DNA of 64,000 nt from CBFFRJ01 sp963530515 (GCA_963530515.1 CAUSEC010000020.1:41315-105314); one strand, 5' to 3'. Shown: positions 16,891-26,638, numbered from the stretch's first letter. Notes: generated from the letters alone by a model not told the origin. Made by a program: numbers and translations.

Positions 16891-19800
16891 TTAGGGTTCG
16901 ACCGCGAAGGCTTTATCGAGCTTGCTGTACCCCAGCCCGTTAATCTTCCTGACTTTTATTTGCACTGGAATACGCTCCTTCATGGCCTCAACGTGGCTTA
17001 TCACACCAATGGTTTTTCCGGTGGCGTTCAGCGCATCGAGGGCATCAAGAGCCGTGTCCAGCGTTTCACTGTCCAGCGTGCCAAAGCCTTCGTCGAGGAA
17101 CAGTGAATCGATACGGGTTTTATGACTGACCAGATCTGACAGCGCCAGCGCCAGCGCAAGGCTGACGAGGAAGCTTTCACCCCCCGAGAGCGTACGCGTA
17201 TCGCGCACCGTATCTGCCTGCCAGGTATCGACCACCTCCAGCTCCAGCGCTTCACTGGCCTTGCGCTTGAGCAAGTAGCGCCCGTGCAGGCGGTTGAGCT
17301 GATTGTTGGCAAGCCACACCAGGTTATCGAGGGTTAAGCCCTGGGCGAATTTACGGAACTTGTCACCGTCTCTGGAGCCAATGAGCTGGGAAAGGTGGCC
17401 CCAGTCATCGCAGCGTACCGCAACGCGCTCCATCTCCAGCATCAGGGCCTGAAGACGCTGGCGGTTATCCGCATCCTGCTTGAGCTGCTGGCGGAACTCG
17501 CCCTGGCGGGTGGTATTTTCGCGGATCGCGCCAGCCAGTGCGGCAAGGGACGCCTGGCTCTTCTGCGCCGAACTTTGTTCGTCAATTGAGGCGGGAGGCT
17601 CTGCGGTGTGTGTCTTCAGCGCCTGCTCAGCACTGGCGACCAGCGTGTGTGCCTGCTGGCTTTCGCTCTCCAGCCGCTGACGGAGTTGCTCCAGGCGCAG
17701 CCGTTCGCCGTCTTCCAGCAGTGCATCCAGAAACGCCTGCTGGTCGACAAACGCGCTCTCTGCCAGCGCCCCGGCAAACTGTTTCTCCAGCGCCGTCAGG
17801 CGTTCCGTTTCCTGAGCAAGCTGCTGTTGCAGGGTTTGCCACTGGCTTTGCAGCGACACGCAGTCGTTATGCACCTGCTGCCAGTTATCCAGCGCGACCT
17901 GTTTTTCAGCCTCAATGGCAGGCTCATCCGGGAGCGTATCGATAATCGGTGAGAGGCGGGCAAGGTTATCGTGCAGCGCGGTAAAGGCTGCGTGTTTTTC
18001 CTGCCACTGCGTCGATTCCTGCGTGCGTGCGGCCAGCCAGGCGGCTTCTTCACCTTCTGGCGGCAGCGTTAGCCCGAGCGGCTCCAGCAGGGCGGCGAGA
18101 TGCGCGCGGCGGGTATCAGCGGCCTGCTGATACTGCTCCACCTGCAACCGTAGTTCGTTGATTTGGCTCTGTAACGTCTGGCGCTGGCTGAGCTGGTACA
18201 ACTGATGTTCGTAAGCATCCTGCGCAGCCTGCCAGCTAGTGATATCGTGCTCCGGTGCCAGCGTGATATTCAGCGCTTTGCATAGTGTGGCCCACTCCTC
18301 GTGCAGCACAACATCATCCTGTTGCAGCATTTGGGCTTCACGCGTCTCCCTTTCATGCCGCTCCGCCAGCCCCTTCAGACGCTCGCTAAGGGCAACGCCG
18401 TCCTCTTTCATCTTGCGGACTTCAAGATCCAGCGCATCGCGTCGGGCCTGATTCACCCCCGGTACGATGGCCTGATATTCAGCGATTGCCGGATGTGTGG
18501 TTGAGCCGCAAAGCGGGCAAGGGCTGTCAGGCTGAAGGCGGGCGCGTTCGCTTTCCAGACTGCGGATACGATCTTCTAGCTCGCAGACGCTGCGAATTTC
18601 CGTCAGCAGCGTATTCTTCTCTTTATACTGCTCGCGCTTTAGCTTGAGTTCTTCCTCGCGTTTTTTGCGCTCAGCATCCAGCTCCAGAAGGCTTTGCTTG
18701 CGCTGGGTGAGGTGTTTTTGCAACGGCGCAAAACGGGCATGCAGGGTGTGTAGCTGCTGGCGTAACGGACGATGCTGAGCGCTCAACGCCATTGCGGCAG
18801 CGACCTCTTCGGCCGTCATCTCCAGTGAAACGCTCATCAGGCTGCGCAATTTCAGCTCATTTTGTTCGATACGCGTTTGCAGCGCCTGCCAGGGTTTTTT
18901 ATCGTCTTCCTGCTGGTTGAGCATGGCGCGCCAGCCAGCCAGTTCGCTTTGCCAGTGCTGAAAACGGGCGTTGTCGGTAAGCCAGCTTTTAAGGGTTATC
19001 TGCGAGGCCATCAGTTGCTCATGCTGATGCAGGGCGCTGGCCCGAATGCGCGCACGCAGGGTGCGGCTGGCATGTAAGCGAGTATTTACTTCTTCATTCT
19101 GACGATGGCTGGTCTGCCACTGGGTACGCTGCTCCTGCACGCGTTCCCACAGCGGGCGCAGCGCTATCGCGGGCTGAGCCCGACTGAGCCGCACAAGCTC
19201 TGGTTCTGCATCTGCCAGGGCCTGCACGGCGCGCTGGTGAGTGACCTGCGCATGTTGCAGGGCGCTGTGCAATTCCTGCTGGCGATTCAGCCAGTTCAAC
19301 TGAATCTGTGCTGCCTGTTGCCCGCCAAGCAGTCGCTGCTCCTCGTCAGTAAGTGCCTGCAAACTTGTGTTAAGCGCATCGCGTTGTTCGTCATTGAGCA
19401 GGACAACGCCCTCGGCCTGCGCCTGGCATTTCTCCAGCTCTGTTTTGGCAACTTTATGCTTTTCAAACACGTCGGCAGAAATCTGGCCGTAGATTTCGGT
19501 GCCGGTAAGCTCTTCCAGCAGTTCTGCACGCTCTTTGGGTTTGGCGTTAAGAAAGGCCGCAAATTGCCCCTGAGAGAGCAGCATGGAGCGGGTAAAACGC
19601 CCGTAATCCAGGCCGGTCAATGAGGCGGTTAATTCGAGTTTATCTTTGACTTTATCGGCAAGAATTTTACCGTCCGCGCAGAGTGCGAGTTCGACACGCG
19701 GCACCTGCAGGTTGCCGTCCGGCTGGTTGCGGGCGCGGGTCTGGCTCCAGAAGGCGCGATAAGCAACACCTTTGACTTCAAACTCCACTTCCGCCAGGCA

Positions 19801-20034
19801 ATCGGCGGTGTCGCGGGTCATCAGATCGTTTTGCGACTGCGAGACGTTATTCAGACGCGGGGTTTCATGGTAAAGCGCGAGGCAAATCGCATCCAGTAGG
19901 GTGGTTTTACCCGCCCCGGTTGCGCCAGTGATGGCAAACAATCCGTTGCTGGCAAACGGCTCAGCGGTGAAATCAATTTTCCATTCCCCTTTCAGGGAGT
20001 TGAGGTTTCTCAGGCGCAGGCTAAGAATTTTCAT
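16891..20034 (-). CDS. sbcC: Exonuclease subunit SbcC
   Basis: SbcC is the Rad50-like ATPase of the SbcCD nuclease, which cuts DNA hairpins and processes blocked ends. The 1047-residue protein has an N-terminal Walker A (GATGAGKTT, about 36-44), long coiled coils flanking the zinc-hook CPLCGS near residue 500, and a C-terminal ABC signature LSGGESFLVS with Walker B SLFLDEGFGTLD. Length and domain order are as expected. Its start overlaps the end of sbcD by 4 bases (ATGA type), so the two are translationally coupled. Confidence 0.97.
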   Translation of the reverse strand: MKILSLRLRNLNSLKGEWKIDFTAEPFASNGLFAITGATGAGKTTLLDAICLALYHETPRLNNVSQSQNDLMTRDTADCLAEVEFEVKGVAYRAFWSQTRARNQPDGNLQVPRVELALCADGKILADKVKDKLELTASLTGLDYGRFTRSMLLSQGQFAAFLNAKPKERAELLEELTGTEIYGQISADVFEKHKVAKTELEKCQAQAEGVVLLNDEQRDALNTSLQALTDEEQRLLGGQQAAQIQLNWLNRQQELHSALQHAQVTHQRAVQALADAEPELVRLSRAQPAIALRPLWERVQEQRTQWQTSHRQNEEVNTRLHASRTLRARIRASALHQHEQLMASQITLKSWLTDNARFQHWQSELAGWRAMLNQQEDDKKPWQALQTRIEQNELKLRSLMSVSLEMTAEEVAAAMALSAQHRPLRQQLHTLHARFAPLQKHLTQRKQSLLELDAERKKREEELKLKREQYKEKNTLLTEIRSVCELEDRIRSLESERARLQPDSPCPLCGSTTHPAIAEYQAIVPGVNQARRDALDLEVRKMKEDGVALSERLKGLAERHERETREAQMLQQDDVVLHEEWATLCKALNITLAPEHDITSWQAAQDAYEHQLYQLSQRQTLQSQINELRLQVEQYQQAADTRRAHLAALLEPLGLTLPPEGEEAAWLAARTQESTQWQEKHAAFTALHDNLARLSPIIDTLPDEPAIEAEKQVALDNWQQVHNDCVSLQSQWQTLQQQLAQETERLTALEKQFAGALAESAFVDQQAFLDALLEDGERLRLEQLRQRLESESQQAHTLVASAEQALKTHTAEPPASIDEQSSAQKSQASLAALAGAIRENTTRQGEFRQQLKQDADNRQRLQALMLEMERVAVRCDDWGHLSQLIGSRDGDKFRKFAQGLTLDNLVWLANNQLNRLHGRYLLKRKASEALELEVVDTWQADTVRDTRTLSGGESFLVSLALALALSDLVSHKTRIDSLFLDEGFGTLDSETLDTALDALDALNATGKTIGVISHVEAMKERIPVQIKVRKINGLGYSKLDKAFAVEP

Positions 20035-21233
20035 GCGTCATGCTCCTGGTGCAGGCCGTGCAGCGTTTCTAAAAACAGTGCCTGTAAACGAGCCTGTTGG
20101 TCTTCATCGAGTGCTTCCTGCGCCAGGCGACGGGCAAAGACATCTTCCACTTTCAGCTCGCTCAGCGTTTCACGTCGTTCGCTGGCAAGAATGCGCTCAC
20201 GCTGTTCCCGACTGCGGCGAACCAGCAAGACTTCAACCGGCAGTTCGGCGGTGAGTAGCTGGATTTTACGCTGCATATCGCTCAGATATTCGTCGGTGGC
20301 AATTTCAATGTCCAGCCAGACCGGGCGTGCGACGTCATGCTCTCGCCACTGTTCCAGTTGCGCTTCAATTGCCGCCAGATCGCCTTTAATCACCCCTAAC
20401 GGCTGGATAACCGGCACCTCCAGCGCTGTCACTTCGGCCAGTTTTCCCTCAGCAAATGTCACCAGATTGACATATTTGCCCTTGCCCGTTTCATCAAAGC
20501 TCAGGGCAATGGGGGAACCGCAGTAGCGGATATGCTCCTGGCCGCCAATTTTTTGCGGGCGATGGATATGGCCCAGGGCAATGTAATCGGCAGGGGGGAA
20601 GTTCTGTGCCGGGAAGGCATCCAGGGTGCCGATGTAAATCTCGCGCACCGCATCGCTTTTGCTGGCTCCCACGGTGGTGAGATGGCCGCTGGCGATAATC
20701 GGGAGAGGGCTGTCACCGCGCATCTCGCAGGCAGCGTCATACTGCTGCTGATAATAGTCAGTGATGGCGCCCAACAGATGCTGCTGCTTTTCCTGCCCGG
20801 AAAGCCCCGCCTGGCTGGTCACAATGTCGCGCGGGCGCAGAAACGGCACCGGGCAGAAGACCGCGCCGGGGGAGCCGTCGCGCAGCGGGAGAATGAAAGG
20901 AGCCGTGCCTGCGCTGGCGACCACGGTGGTTTTCAGCCAGGCCAGAATATCTTTCGATTCATTGAGCGTGGCAACCGAGTCGTGGTTGCCCGCCAGCACC
21001 ACCAGATGGCAGCCCGTGCTCTGGAGCTTCACCACAAACTGGTTATAAAGTTCGCGCGCGTAGCTCGGGGGCGAGCCGGTATCAAAGATGTCGCCCGCGA
21101 CGATAATCGCGTCGACCTGATGTTCTTCTGCTGTTGCCAGCAGCCAGGTGAGGAAGGCGTCGTGTTCAGCGGCCCGGCTTTTGCTGTAAAAGTTCTGACC
21201 GAGGTGCCAGTCCGAAGTATGAATGATGCGCAT
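20031..21233 (-). CDS. sbcD: Exonuclease subunit SbcD
   Basis: SbcD is the Mre11-like manganese-dependent nuclease subunit of SbcCD. The 400-residue protein begins MRIIHTSDWHLGQNF, and shows the calcineurin-type phosphoesterase blocks DWHLG, GDIFDTG, GNHDS and GHIHRPQ in order. The start at 21233 is chosen from the conserved N terminus and family length; the upstream frame to 21320 has no other support. It lies first in the sbcDC operon and is divergent from phoB, with the phoB Pho box between them. Confidence 0.96.
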   Translation of the reverse strand: MRIIHTSDWHLGQNFYSKSRAAEHDAFLTWLLATAEEHQVDAIIVAGDIFDTGSPPSYARELYNQFVVKLQSTGCHLVVLAGNHDSVATLNESKDILAWLKTTVVASAGTAPFILPLRDGSPGAVFCPVPFLRPRDIVTSQAGLSGQEKQQHLLGAITDYYQQQYDAACEMRGDSPLPIIASGHLTTVGASKSDAVREIYIGTLDAFPAQNFPPADYIALGHIHRPQKIGGQEHIRYCGSPIALSFDETGKGKYVNLVTFAEGKLAEVTALEVPVIQPLGVIKGDLAAIEAQLEQWREHDVARPVWLDIEIATDEYLSDMQRKIQLLTAELPVEVLLVRRSREQRERILASERRETLSELKVEDVFARRLAQEALDEDQQARLQALFLETLHGLHQEHDA

Positions 21234-21354
21234 AGCGGTTCCGTGGCAAAAAAGCGTAAACAGTATTATAACATTCAAGGACCTGGGAGCAGACAGCGAA
21301 TGCAACCTCGCTGCTGTCATAAAGCAAAATTATGAGTCATCTGTTGGTCATTTG

Positions 21355-21371
21355 TTTCATAAATCTGTCAC
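21355..21371 (+). promoter_or_regulatory. Pho box of phoB
   Basis: TTTCATAAATCTGTCAC lies about 60 bases before phoB and carries the two 7-base half-sites of a PhoB box (TTTCATA and CTGTCAC). It should autoactivate phoBR under phosphate limitation. A further CTGTCATAAA at 21314-21323 resembles half of another box. Confidence 0.75.
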
Positions 21372-21430
21372 AAAAGTGACGCATACTGGCGCCGCGGTTG
21401 ACTGATGACTTTAATTAAACAGGGTAAATT

Positions 21431-22120
21431 ATGGCAAGACGCATTCTGGTCGTAGAAGATGAAGCACCCATTCGTGAGATGGTTTGCTTCGTGCTTGAGC
21501 AAAACGGCTTTCAACCTGTCGAAGCGGAAGATTATGACAGCGCGGTGAACCAGCTCAATGAACCCTGGCCCGACCTCATTTTGCTGGACTGGATGTTGCC
21601 TGGCGGTTCGGGTATCCAGTTCATTAAACACCTCAAACGTGAAGCCATGACCCGTGAAATCCCGGTGATGATGCTGACGGCACGCGGTGAAGAAGAAGAT
21701 CGTGTCCGCGGCCTCGAAACGGGTGCTGACGACTACATTACCAAGCCTTTCTCTCCTAAAGAGCTGGTCGCGCGTATCAAAGCGGTCATGCGTCGCATCT
21801 CGCCGATGGCGGTTGAAGAAGTGATTGAAATGCAGGGGCTGAGCCTCGATCCCAGCTCTCACCGCGTGATGACCGGTGAAAATCCCCTGGACATGGGGCC
21901 GACGGAGTTTAAGCTGTTGCACTTCTTCATGACACACCCGGAACGTGTCTACAGCCGCGAACAGCTTCTGAATCACGTCTGGGGAACCAATGTGTATGTT
22001 GAAGACAGAACGGTCGATGTTCACATTCGCCGTCTGCGTAAGGCCCTGGAACACAGCGGTCACGATCGTATGGTACAAACAGTTCGCGGCACGGGTTATC
22101 GATTCTCAACCCGTTTCTGA
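21431..22120 (+). CDS. phoB: Phosphate response regulator PhoB
   Basis: PhoB is the OmpR-type transcription factor of the phosphate regulon. The 229-residue protein has a receiver domain with phosphorylation site Asp53 (LLDWMLPGG), the acidic pair at residues 9-11, and Lys in TKPFSPKEL; the C-terminal winged helix ends in VQTVRGTGYRFSTRF. It is nearly identical to E. coli PhoB in the parts compared. It is cotranscribed with phoR 21 bases downstream and is probably autoregulated through the Pho box upstream. Confidence 0.98.
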   Translation: MARRILVVEDEAPIREMVCFVLEQNGFQPVEAEDYDSAVNQLNEPWPDLILLDWMLPGGSGIQFIKHLKREAMTREIPVMMLTARGEEEDRVRGLETGADDYITKPFSPKELVARIKAVMRRISPMAVEEVIEMQGLSLDPSSHRVMTGENPLDMGPTEFKLLHFFMTHPERVYSREQLLNHVWGTNVYVEDRTVDVHIRRLRKALEHSGHDRMVQTVRGTGYRFSTRF

Positions 22121-22141
22121 AATCTGACAGGAGTGTGACGC

Positions 22142-23437
22142 GTGCTGGAACGGCTGTCATGGAAAAGGCTGGTACTCGAACTCATCCTATGTTGTCTACC
22201 CGCTGCACTGCTCGGCGTCTTCTTTGGTTACCTGCCGTGGTTTTTACTGGCGGCAGTAACGGGATTGCTGGCCTGGCATTTCTGGAATTTAATGCGTCTT
22301 TCCTGGTGGTTATGGGTCGATAAAAGTATGACTCCGCCGCCAGGCACCGGAAGTTGGGAACCCCTGCTGTATGGTCTGCACCAGATGCAGATGCGTAATA
22401 AAAAGCGTCGTCGTGAGCTGGGCAATCTGATCAAACGTTTTCGCAGCGGTGCGGAATCACTGCCGGATGCGGTGGTGCTCACCACGGAGGAAGGGGCGAT
22501 TTTCTGGTGTAACGGCCTCGCGCAGCAGTTGCTTCATTTGCGCTGGCCGGACGATAACGGACAAAACATCCTCAACCTGCTGCGTTACCCGGAATTCACC
22601 CGTTACTACAAAGCGAAAAACTTTGACAGGCCGCTGAATCTGGTGCTCAACAACGGTCGTCATCTTGAAATGCGTATGATGCCCTACAGTGAGCAGCAGC
22701 TGTTGATGGTGGCGCGTGATGTGACGCAAATGCACCAGCTTGAAGGGGCGCGACGTAATTTCTTTGCTAACGTCAGCCACGAGCTGCGCACGCCGCTCAC
22801 GGTGTTGCAGGGCTATCTGGAGATGATGCAGGAGCAGACGCTGGAAGGGCTGCCGCGCGAGAAAGCGCTGCACACCATGCGGGAGCAGACTTCGCGTATG
22901 GAAGGCCTGGTCAAGCAGCTGCTGACGCTCTCAAAAATTGAAGCTGCACCCATCACGCCACCGAATGAAATGATTGATGTGCCTATGATGCTGCGGGTGG
23001 TCGAACGGGAAGCTCAGACGTTAAGCCACAAAAAGCACGAGCTGGAATTTGTGGTCGATAACACCGTCAAAGTGCTGGGCAACGAAGAACAGCTGCGCAG
23101 TGCTATCTCAAACCTGGTCTACAACGCCGTAAACCATACACCGGCTGGCACCCACATTACCGTGGGCTGGCAGCGCGTGGCGCAGGGCGTGCAGTTCAGC
23201 GTGGTGGATAATGGACCGGGGATTTCCGCTGAGCACATCCCGCGCCTGACGGAACGTTTTTACCGAGTCGACAAGGCCCGCTCTCGTCAGACGGGCGGTA
23301 GCGGACTGGGACTGGCGATTGTTAAGCATGCGGTTAATCATCACGACAGCAAGCTGGAAATCGAAAGTACGCCCGGCAAAGGCACCCGATTTAGCTTTAC
23401 CCTACCCGAACGACTGGTGGTGAAGAACGCAAGCTGA
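22142..23437 (+). CDS. phoR: Phosphate sensor kinase PhoR
   Basis: PhoR is the inner-membrane histidine kinase that phosphorylates PhoB when phosphate is scarce and otherwise dephosphorylates it. The 431-residue protein has two N-terminal membrane helices (about residues 12-55), a PAS domain (about 90-200), the phosphoacceptor His in FANVSHELRTPLT near residue 213, and the catalytic domain with N box SNLVYNAVNHT and G boxes VDNGPGI and TGGSGLGLAI. The start is GTG at 22142, as in E. coli, with CAGGAG upstream. It overlaps the following terminator hairpin at its stop codon. Confidence 0.98.
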   Translation: MLERLSWKRLVLELILCCLPAALLGVFFGYLPWFLLAAVTGLLAWHFWNLMRLSWWLWVDKSMTPPPGTGSWEPLLYGLHQMQMRNKKRRRELGNLIKRFRSGAESLPDAVVLTTEEGAIFWCNGLAQQLLHLRWPDDNGQNILNLLRYPEFTRYYKAKNFDRPLNLVLNNGRHLEMRMMPYSEQQLLMVARDVTQMHQLEGARRNFFANVSHELRTPLTVLQGYLEMMQEQTLEGLPREKALHTMREQTSRMEGLVKQLLTLSKIEAAPITPPNEMIDVPMMLRVVEREAQTLSHKKHELEFVVDNTVKVLGNEEQLRSAISNLVYNAVNHTPAGTHITVGWQRVAQGVQFSVVDNGPGISAEHIPRLTERFYRVDKARSRQTGGSGLGLAIVKHAVNHHDSKLEIESTPGKGTRFSFTLPERLVVKNAS

Positions 23438-23458
23438 CACGGAGGTGTCAGCTTTTCT
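23431..23458 (+). terminator. Terminator of phoBR
   Basis: AAGCTGACAC at 23431-23440 pairs exactly with GTGTCAGCTT at 23445-23454, followed by T-rich sequence. The phoR stop codon is inside the left arm. Confidence 0.85.
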
Positions 23459-23843
23459 TTCCACATCTGTCAGATCCTCTCTTTTTTTCTCTCTCCAGGT
23501 ATCTATTCACCCGATGAATGTGGGTTAGCTGATTTTTTGTTCGCATGATTAGCCATTCGTTTTTCTTATATACAGCAGCATCCTCTGGTGTTTTTTTTAG
23601 ATCTGGCATATCCATCTGGTTTTGAGATCCCTTATTGCCTTTAAACGTTATAAGCGTTTAAATTGCGCCCCGTGGGTCGTCAGACCCACTGTATTTGCGT
23701 GGTAAATCGAAAAACTATTCTCCGCCACGCGAAGTGGGAAGTATTTCCCGCTTCATTTTCAGGCTCTTGCCGCTGTAATGTTCCGCAGGGCAAGGCGAAA
23801 ATTTCAACATTTGCATCACCACATCCACAGGCAGTAAACGTTT
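23459..23843 (+). promoter_or_regulatory. Structured leader region of brnQ
   Basis: About 385 bases carry no long gene. Visible structure: an inverted repeat TTTAAACG-(7)-CGTTTAAA at 23640-23662 that could be an operator; then hairpin GTGGGTC/GACCCAC at 23672-23689; hairpin GAAGTGGGA/TCCCGCTTC at 23731-23754; and CTTGCC/GGCAAG with flanking pairs at about 23765-23794. A frame of 19 codons at 23778-23837 (MFRRARRKFQHLHHHIHRQ) ends 6 bases before brnQ. Whether this is a regulated leader is inference. Confidence 0.4.
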
Positions 23844-25163
23844 ATGACCCATCATTTAAAACCACGCGATATCGTTGCTCTGGGCTTTATGACCTTTGCG
23901 CTCTTCGTCGGCGCGGGCAATATCATTTTCCCTCCAATGGTCGGTTTGCAGGCAGGCGAGCACGTCTGGACTGCTTCCATTGGCTTTTTGATTACCGCCG
24001 TTGGCCTGCCGGTGCTAACCGTCGTTGCACTGGCGAAAGTGGGCGGTGGCGTGGACAGCCTCAGCACCCCTATCGGCAAAGTGGCAGGCGTTCTGCTGGC
24101 GACGGTGTGTTACCTCGCCGTTGGCCCGCTGTTTGCCACACCGCGTACGGCTACCGTGTCGTTTGAAGTGGGCATTGCCCCGCTGACTGGTGAAGGTACT
24201 CTGCCTTTGCTTATCTACAGCGTTATCTACTTTGCGCTGGTGATTCTGGTGTCGCTCTATCCGGGTAAACTGCTCGATACCGTCGGCAACTTCCTGGCGC
24301 CATTGAAAATCATTGCGCTGATTATTCTCTCCGTGGCGGCGATTGTCTGGCCGGCAGGCCCAATCAGCCATGCGATGGATGCCTACCAGAACGCGGCCTT
24401 CTCTAATGGCTTCGTCAATGGCTACCTGACGATGGACACCCTGGGTGCCATGGTCTTCGGGATTGTTATTGTTAACGCCGCCCGTTCGCGCGGGGTGACC
24501 GAAGCGCGCCTGCTGACCCGTTATACCGTCTGGGCGGGCCTGATGGCCGGTGTGGGCCTGACGCTGCTCTACCTGGCGCTGTTCCGTCTGGGTTCAGACA
24601 GCTCCTCGCTGGTGGATCAGTCGGCAAACGGTGCGGCGATCCTGCACGCTTATGTTGCTCACACCTTTGGTGGTGCCGGGAGTTTCCTGCTGGCGGCGCT
24701 TATCTTTATTGCCTGCCTGGTAACGGCGGTTGGCCTGACCTGCGCCTGCGCAGAGTTCTTCGCCCAGTACCTGCCGCTCTCTTATCGCACGCTGGTGTTT
24801 ATCCTCGGTATCTTCTCGATGGCGGTATCGAATCTGGGGCTGAGCCACCTGATTCAAATCTCCATTCCGGTGCTGACCATGATCTACCCGCCGTGTATCG
24901 CCCTGGTCGTGTTGAGCTTCACCCGTTCGTGGTGGCATAATTCGTCCCGCGTGATTGCACCGGCGATGTTCATCAGCCTTGCGTTTGGTGTGCTGGACGG
25001 GATTAAAGCCTCTGCGTTTAGTGATGTGTTACCGGCCTGGACCCAGCGTCTGCCGATGGCGGAGCAGGGGCTCGCCTGGTTGATGCCAACGCTGGTGATG
25101 GTGGTGCTGGCCGTGGGCTGGGATCGCGTCGCCGGACGTCAGGTGACCTCCAGCGCACACTAA
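23844..25163 (+). CDS. brnQ: Branched-chain amino acid transporter BrnQ
   Basis: BrnQ imports leucine, isoleucine and valine with sodium or protons (LIVCS family). It has 439 residues and about 12 hydrophobic helices, beginning MTHHLKPRDIVALGFMTFAL; the GAGNIIFPPMVGLQAG segment in the first helices is the conserved signature. Length matches E. coli exactly. A weak AGGCAG lies upstream of the ATG. A long, structured leader precedes it, and a strong terminator follows, so it is probably transcribed alone. Confidence 0.96.
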   Translation: MTHHLKPRDIVALGFMTFALFVGAGNIIFPPMVGLQAGEHVWTASIGFLITAVGLPVLTVVALAKVGGGVDSLSTPIGKVAGVLLATVCYLAVGPLFATPRTATVSFEVGIAPLTGEGTLPLLIYSVIYFALVILVSLYPGKLLDTVGNFLAPLKIIALIILSVAAIVWPAGPISHAMDAYQNAAFSNGFVNGYLTMDTLGAMVFGIVIVNAARSRGVTEARLLTRYTVWAGLMAGVGLTLLYLALFRLGSDSSSLVDQSANGAAILHAYVAHTFGGAGSFLLAALIFIACLVTAVGLTCACAEFFAQYLPLSYRTLVFILGIFSMAVSNLGLSHLIQISIPVLTMIYPPCIALVVLSFTRSWWHNSSRVIAPAMFISLAFGVLDGIKASAFSDVLPAWTQRLPMAEQGLAWLMPTLVMVVLAVGWDRVAGRQVTSSAH

Positions 25164-25182
25164 GTAGTGCGAAAGGTTTGCT

Positions 25183-25217
25183 AACCACGGGACTTATGGT
25201 CCCGTGGTTTTTTGTTT
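25183..25217 (+). terminator. Terminator of brnQ
   Basis: AACCACGGGAC at 25183-25193 pairs exactly with GTCCCGTGGTT at 25199-25209, then a long T-run. It is a textbook Rho-independent terminator, 24 bases before proY. Confidence 0.9.
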
Positions 25218-25241
25218 TTTTGAATCCTGGAACGGGGAACA

Positions 25242-26597
25242 ATGGAAAGTACGAATAAGTTAAAGCGAGGCCTGAGCACCCGGCACATCCGCTTTATGGC
25301 CCTTGGGTCGGCGATTGGCACCGGGCTGTTTTACGGCTCGGCGGATGCTATCAAGATGGCGGGGCCGAGCGTGCTGCTGGCCTACATCATTGGTGGCGTC
25401 GCGGCCTATATCATCATGCGTGCGCTGGGCGAGATGTCCGTGCATAACCCTTCTGCCAGTTCGTTCTCCCGTTATGCCCAGGAAAACCTTGGCCCGCTGG
25501 CCGGTTACATCACTGGCTGGACCTACTGCTTTGAAATTCTGATTGTCGCCATTGCCGACGTGACGGCTTTCGGCATTTATATGGGCGTCTGGTTCCCCAC
25601 CGTGCCGCACTGGATCTGGGTGCTGAGCGTGGTGCTGATCATCTGTGCCGTCAACCTGATGAGCGTGAAGGTGTTCGGAGAGCTGGAGTTCTGGTTCTCC
25701 TTCTTTAAAGTCGCCACCATTATCATCATGATTGCTGCCGGGTTTGGCATCATCATCTGGGGTATCGGTAACGGCGGTCAGCCTACGGGCATCAGCAATT
25801 TGTGGACCAATGGCGGCTTCTTCAGTAACGGCTGGCTTGGCATGGTGATGTCGCTACAGATGGTGATGTTTGCCTACGGCGGCATTGAAATCATCGGCAT
25901 TACCGCCGGGGAAGCAAAAGACCCGGAGAAGTCTATTCCACGCGCCATTAACTCTGTGCCGATGCGTATTCTGGTGTTCTATGTGGGCACGCTGTTCGTG
26001 ATTATGTCCATCTACCCGTGGAACCAGGTCGGCACTGAGGGCAGCCCGTTTGTGCTGACCTTCCAGCATCTGGGTATTACCTTTGCGGCCAGTATCCTGA
26101 ATTTCGTGGTACTGACGGCGTCGCTGTCGGCAATTAACTCTGACGTGTTCGGCGTAGGTCGCATGCTGCACGGTATGGCAGAGCAGGGCAGTGCGCCGAA
26201 AATTTTCGCCAAAACGTCCCGTAAAGGTATTCCGTGGGTGACGGTGCTGGTGATGACGCTGGCGTTGCTGTCGGCGGTCTACCTCAACTACATCATGCCG
26301 GAAAACGTCTTCCTGGTGATCGCGTCGCTGGCGACCTTTGCCACGGTGTGGGTGTGGATAATGATCCTGCTTTCGCAGGTCGCTTTCCGTCGCCGCCTGT
26401 CCGCCGATGAAGTGAAAGCGCTGAAATTTAAAGTGCCGGGCGGTGTCGCGACCACGATTGTGGGGCTGATTTTCCTGGTGTTTATCATCGCGCTGATTGG
26501 CTGGCACCCGGAGACCCGTATCTCGCTGTACGTGGGATGCGCGTGGATTGTGCTGCTGCTGGTCGGCTGGATGTTCGTGCGTAAGAAGCTGGCATAA
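25242..26597 (+). CDS. proY: Proline-specific permease ProY-type
   Basis: ProY is an amino acid permease of the APC superfamily (cryptic proline transporter in E. coli and Salmonella). The 451-residue protein has about 12 helices, beginning MESTNKLKRGLSTRHIRFMALG, with the GSAIGTGLFYGS substrate-binding first-helix motif. It is a few residues shorter than E. coli ProY at the C terminus, ending WMFVRKKLA. GGAACGGGGAAC precedes the ATG. The actual substrate is inferred only from family resemblance. Confidence 0.93.
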   Translation: MESTNKLKRGLSTRHIRFMALGSAIGTGLFYGSADAIKMAGPSVLLAYIIGGVAAYIIMRALGEMSVHNPSASSFSRYAQENLGPLAGYITGWTYCFEILIVAIADVTAFGIYMGVWFPTVPHWIWVLSVVLIICAVNLMSVKVFGELEFWFSFFKVATIIIMIAAGFGIIIWGIGNGGQPTGISNLWTNGGFFSNGWLGMVMSLQMVMFAYGGIEIIGITAGEAKDPEKSIPRAINSVPMRILVFYVGTLFVIMSIYPWNQVGTEGSPFVLTFQHLGITFAASILNFVVLTASLSAINSDVFGVGRMLHGMAEQGSAPKIFAKTSRKGIPWVTVLVMTLALLSAVYLNYIMPENVFLVIASLATFATVWVWIMILLSQVAFRRRLSADEVKALKFKVPGGVATTIVGLIFLVFIIALIGWHPETRISLYVGCAWIVLLLVGWMFVRKKLA

Positions 26598-26611
26598 CGC
26601 GCTCTTTTAAG

Positions 26612-26638
26612 CCCGGTGCGTATGCACGCCACCGGGCG
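26612..26638. repeat. REP-like palindrome between convergent genes
   Basis: GCCCGGTGCG with CGCCACCGGGC forms a hairpin of REP type in the gap between proY and the convergent hydroxyacid dehydrogenase gene. It has no T-run. Confidence 0.55.

Noticed and set aside
20532..21335. 267-codon plus-strand frame inside sbcD
   Set aside because: It is antisense to sbcD, whose motifs are complete; the translation shows no family resemblance.
23663..24166. 167-codon frame overlapping the brnQ start
   Set aside because: It runs out of frame into brnQ, and the translation looks random.
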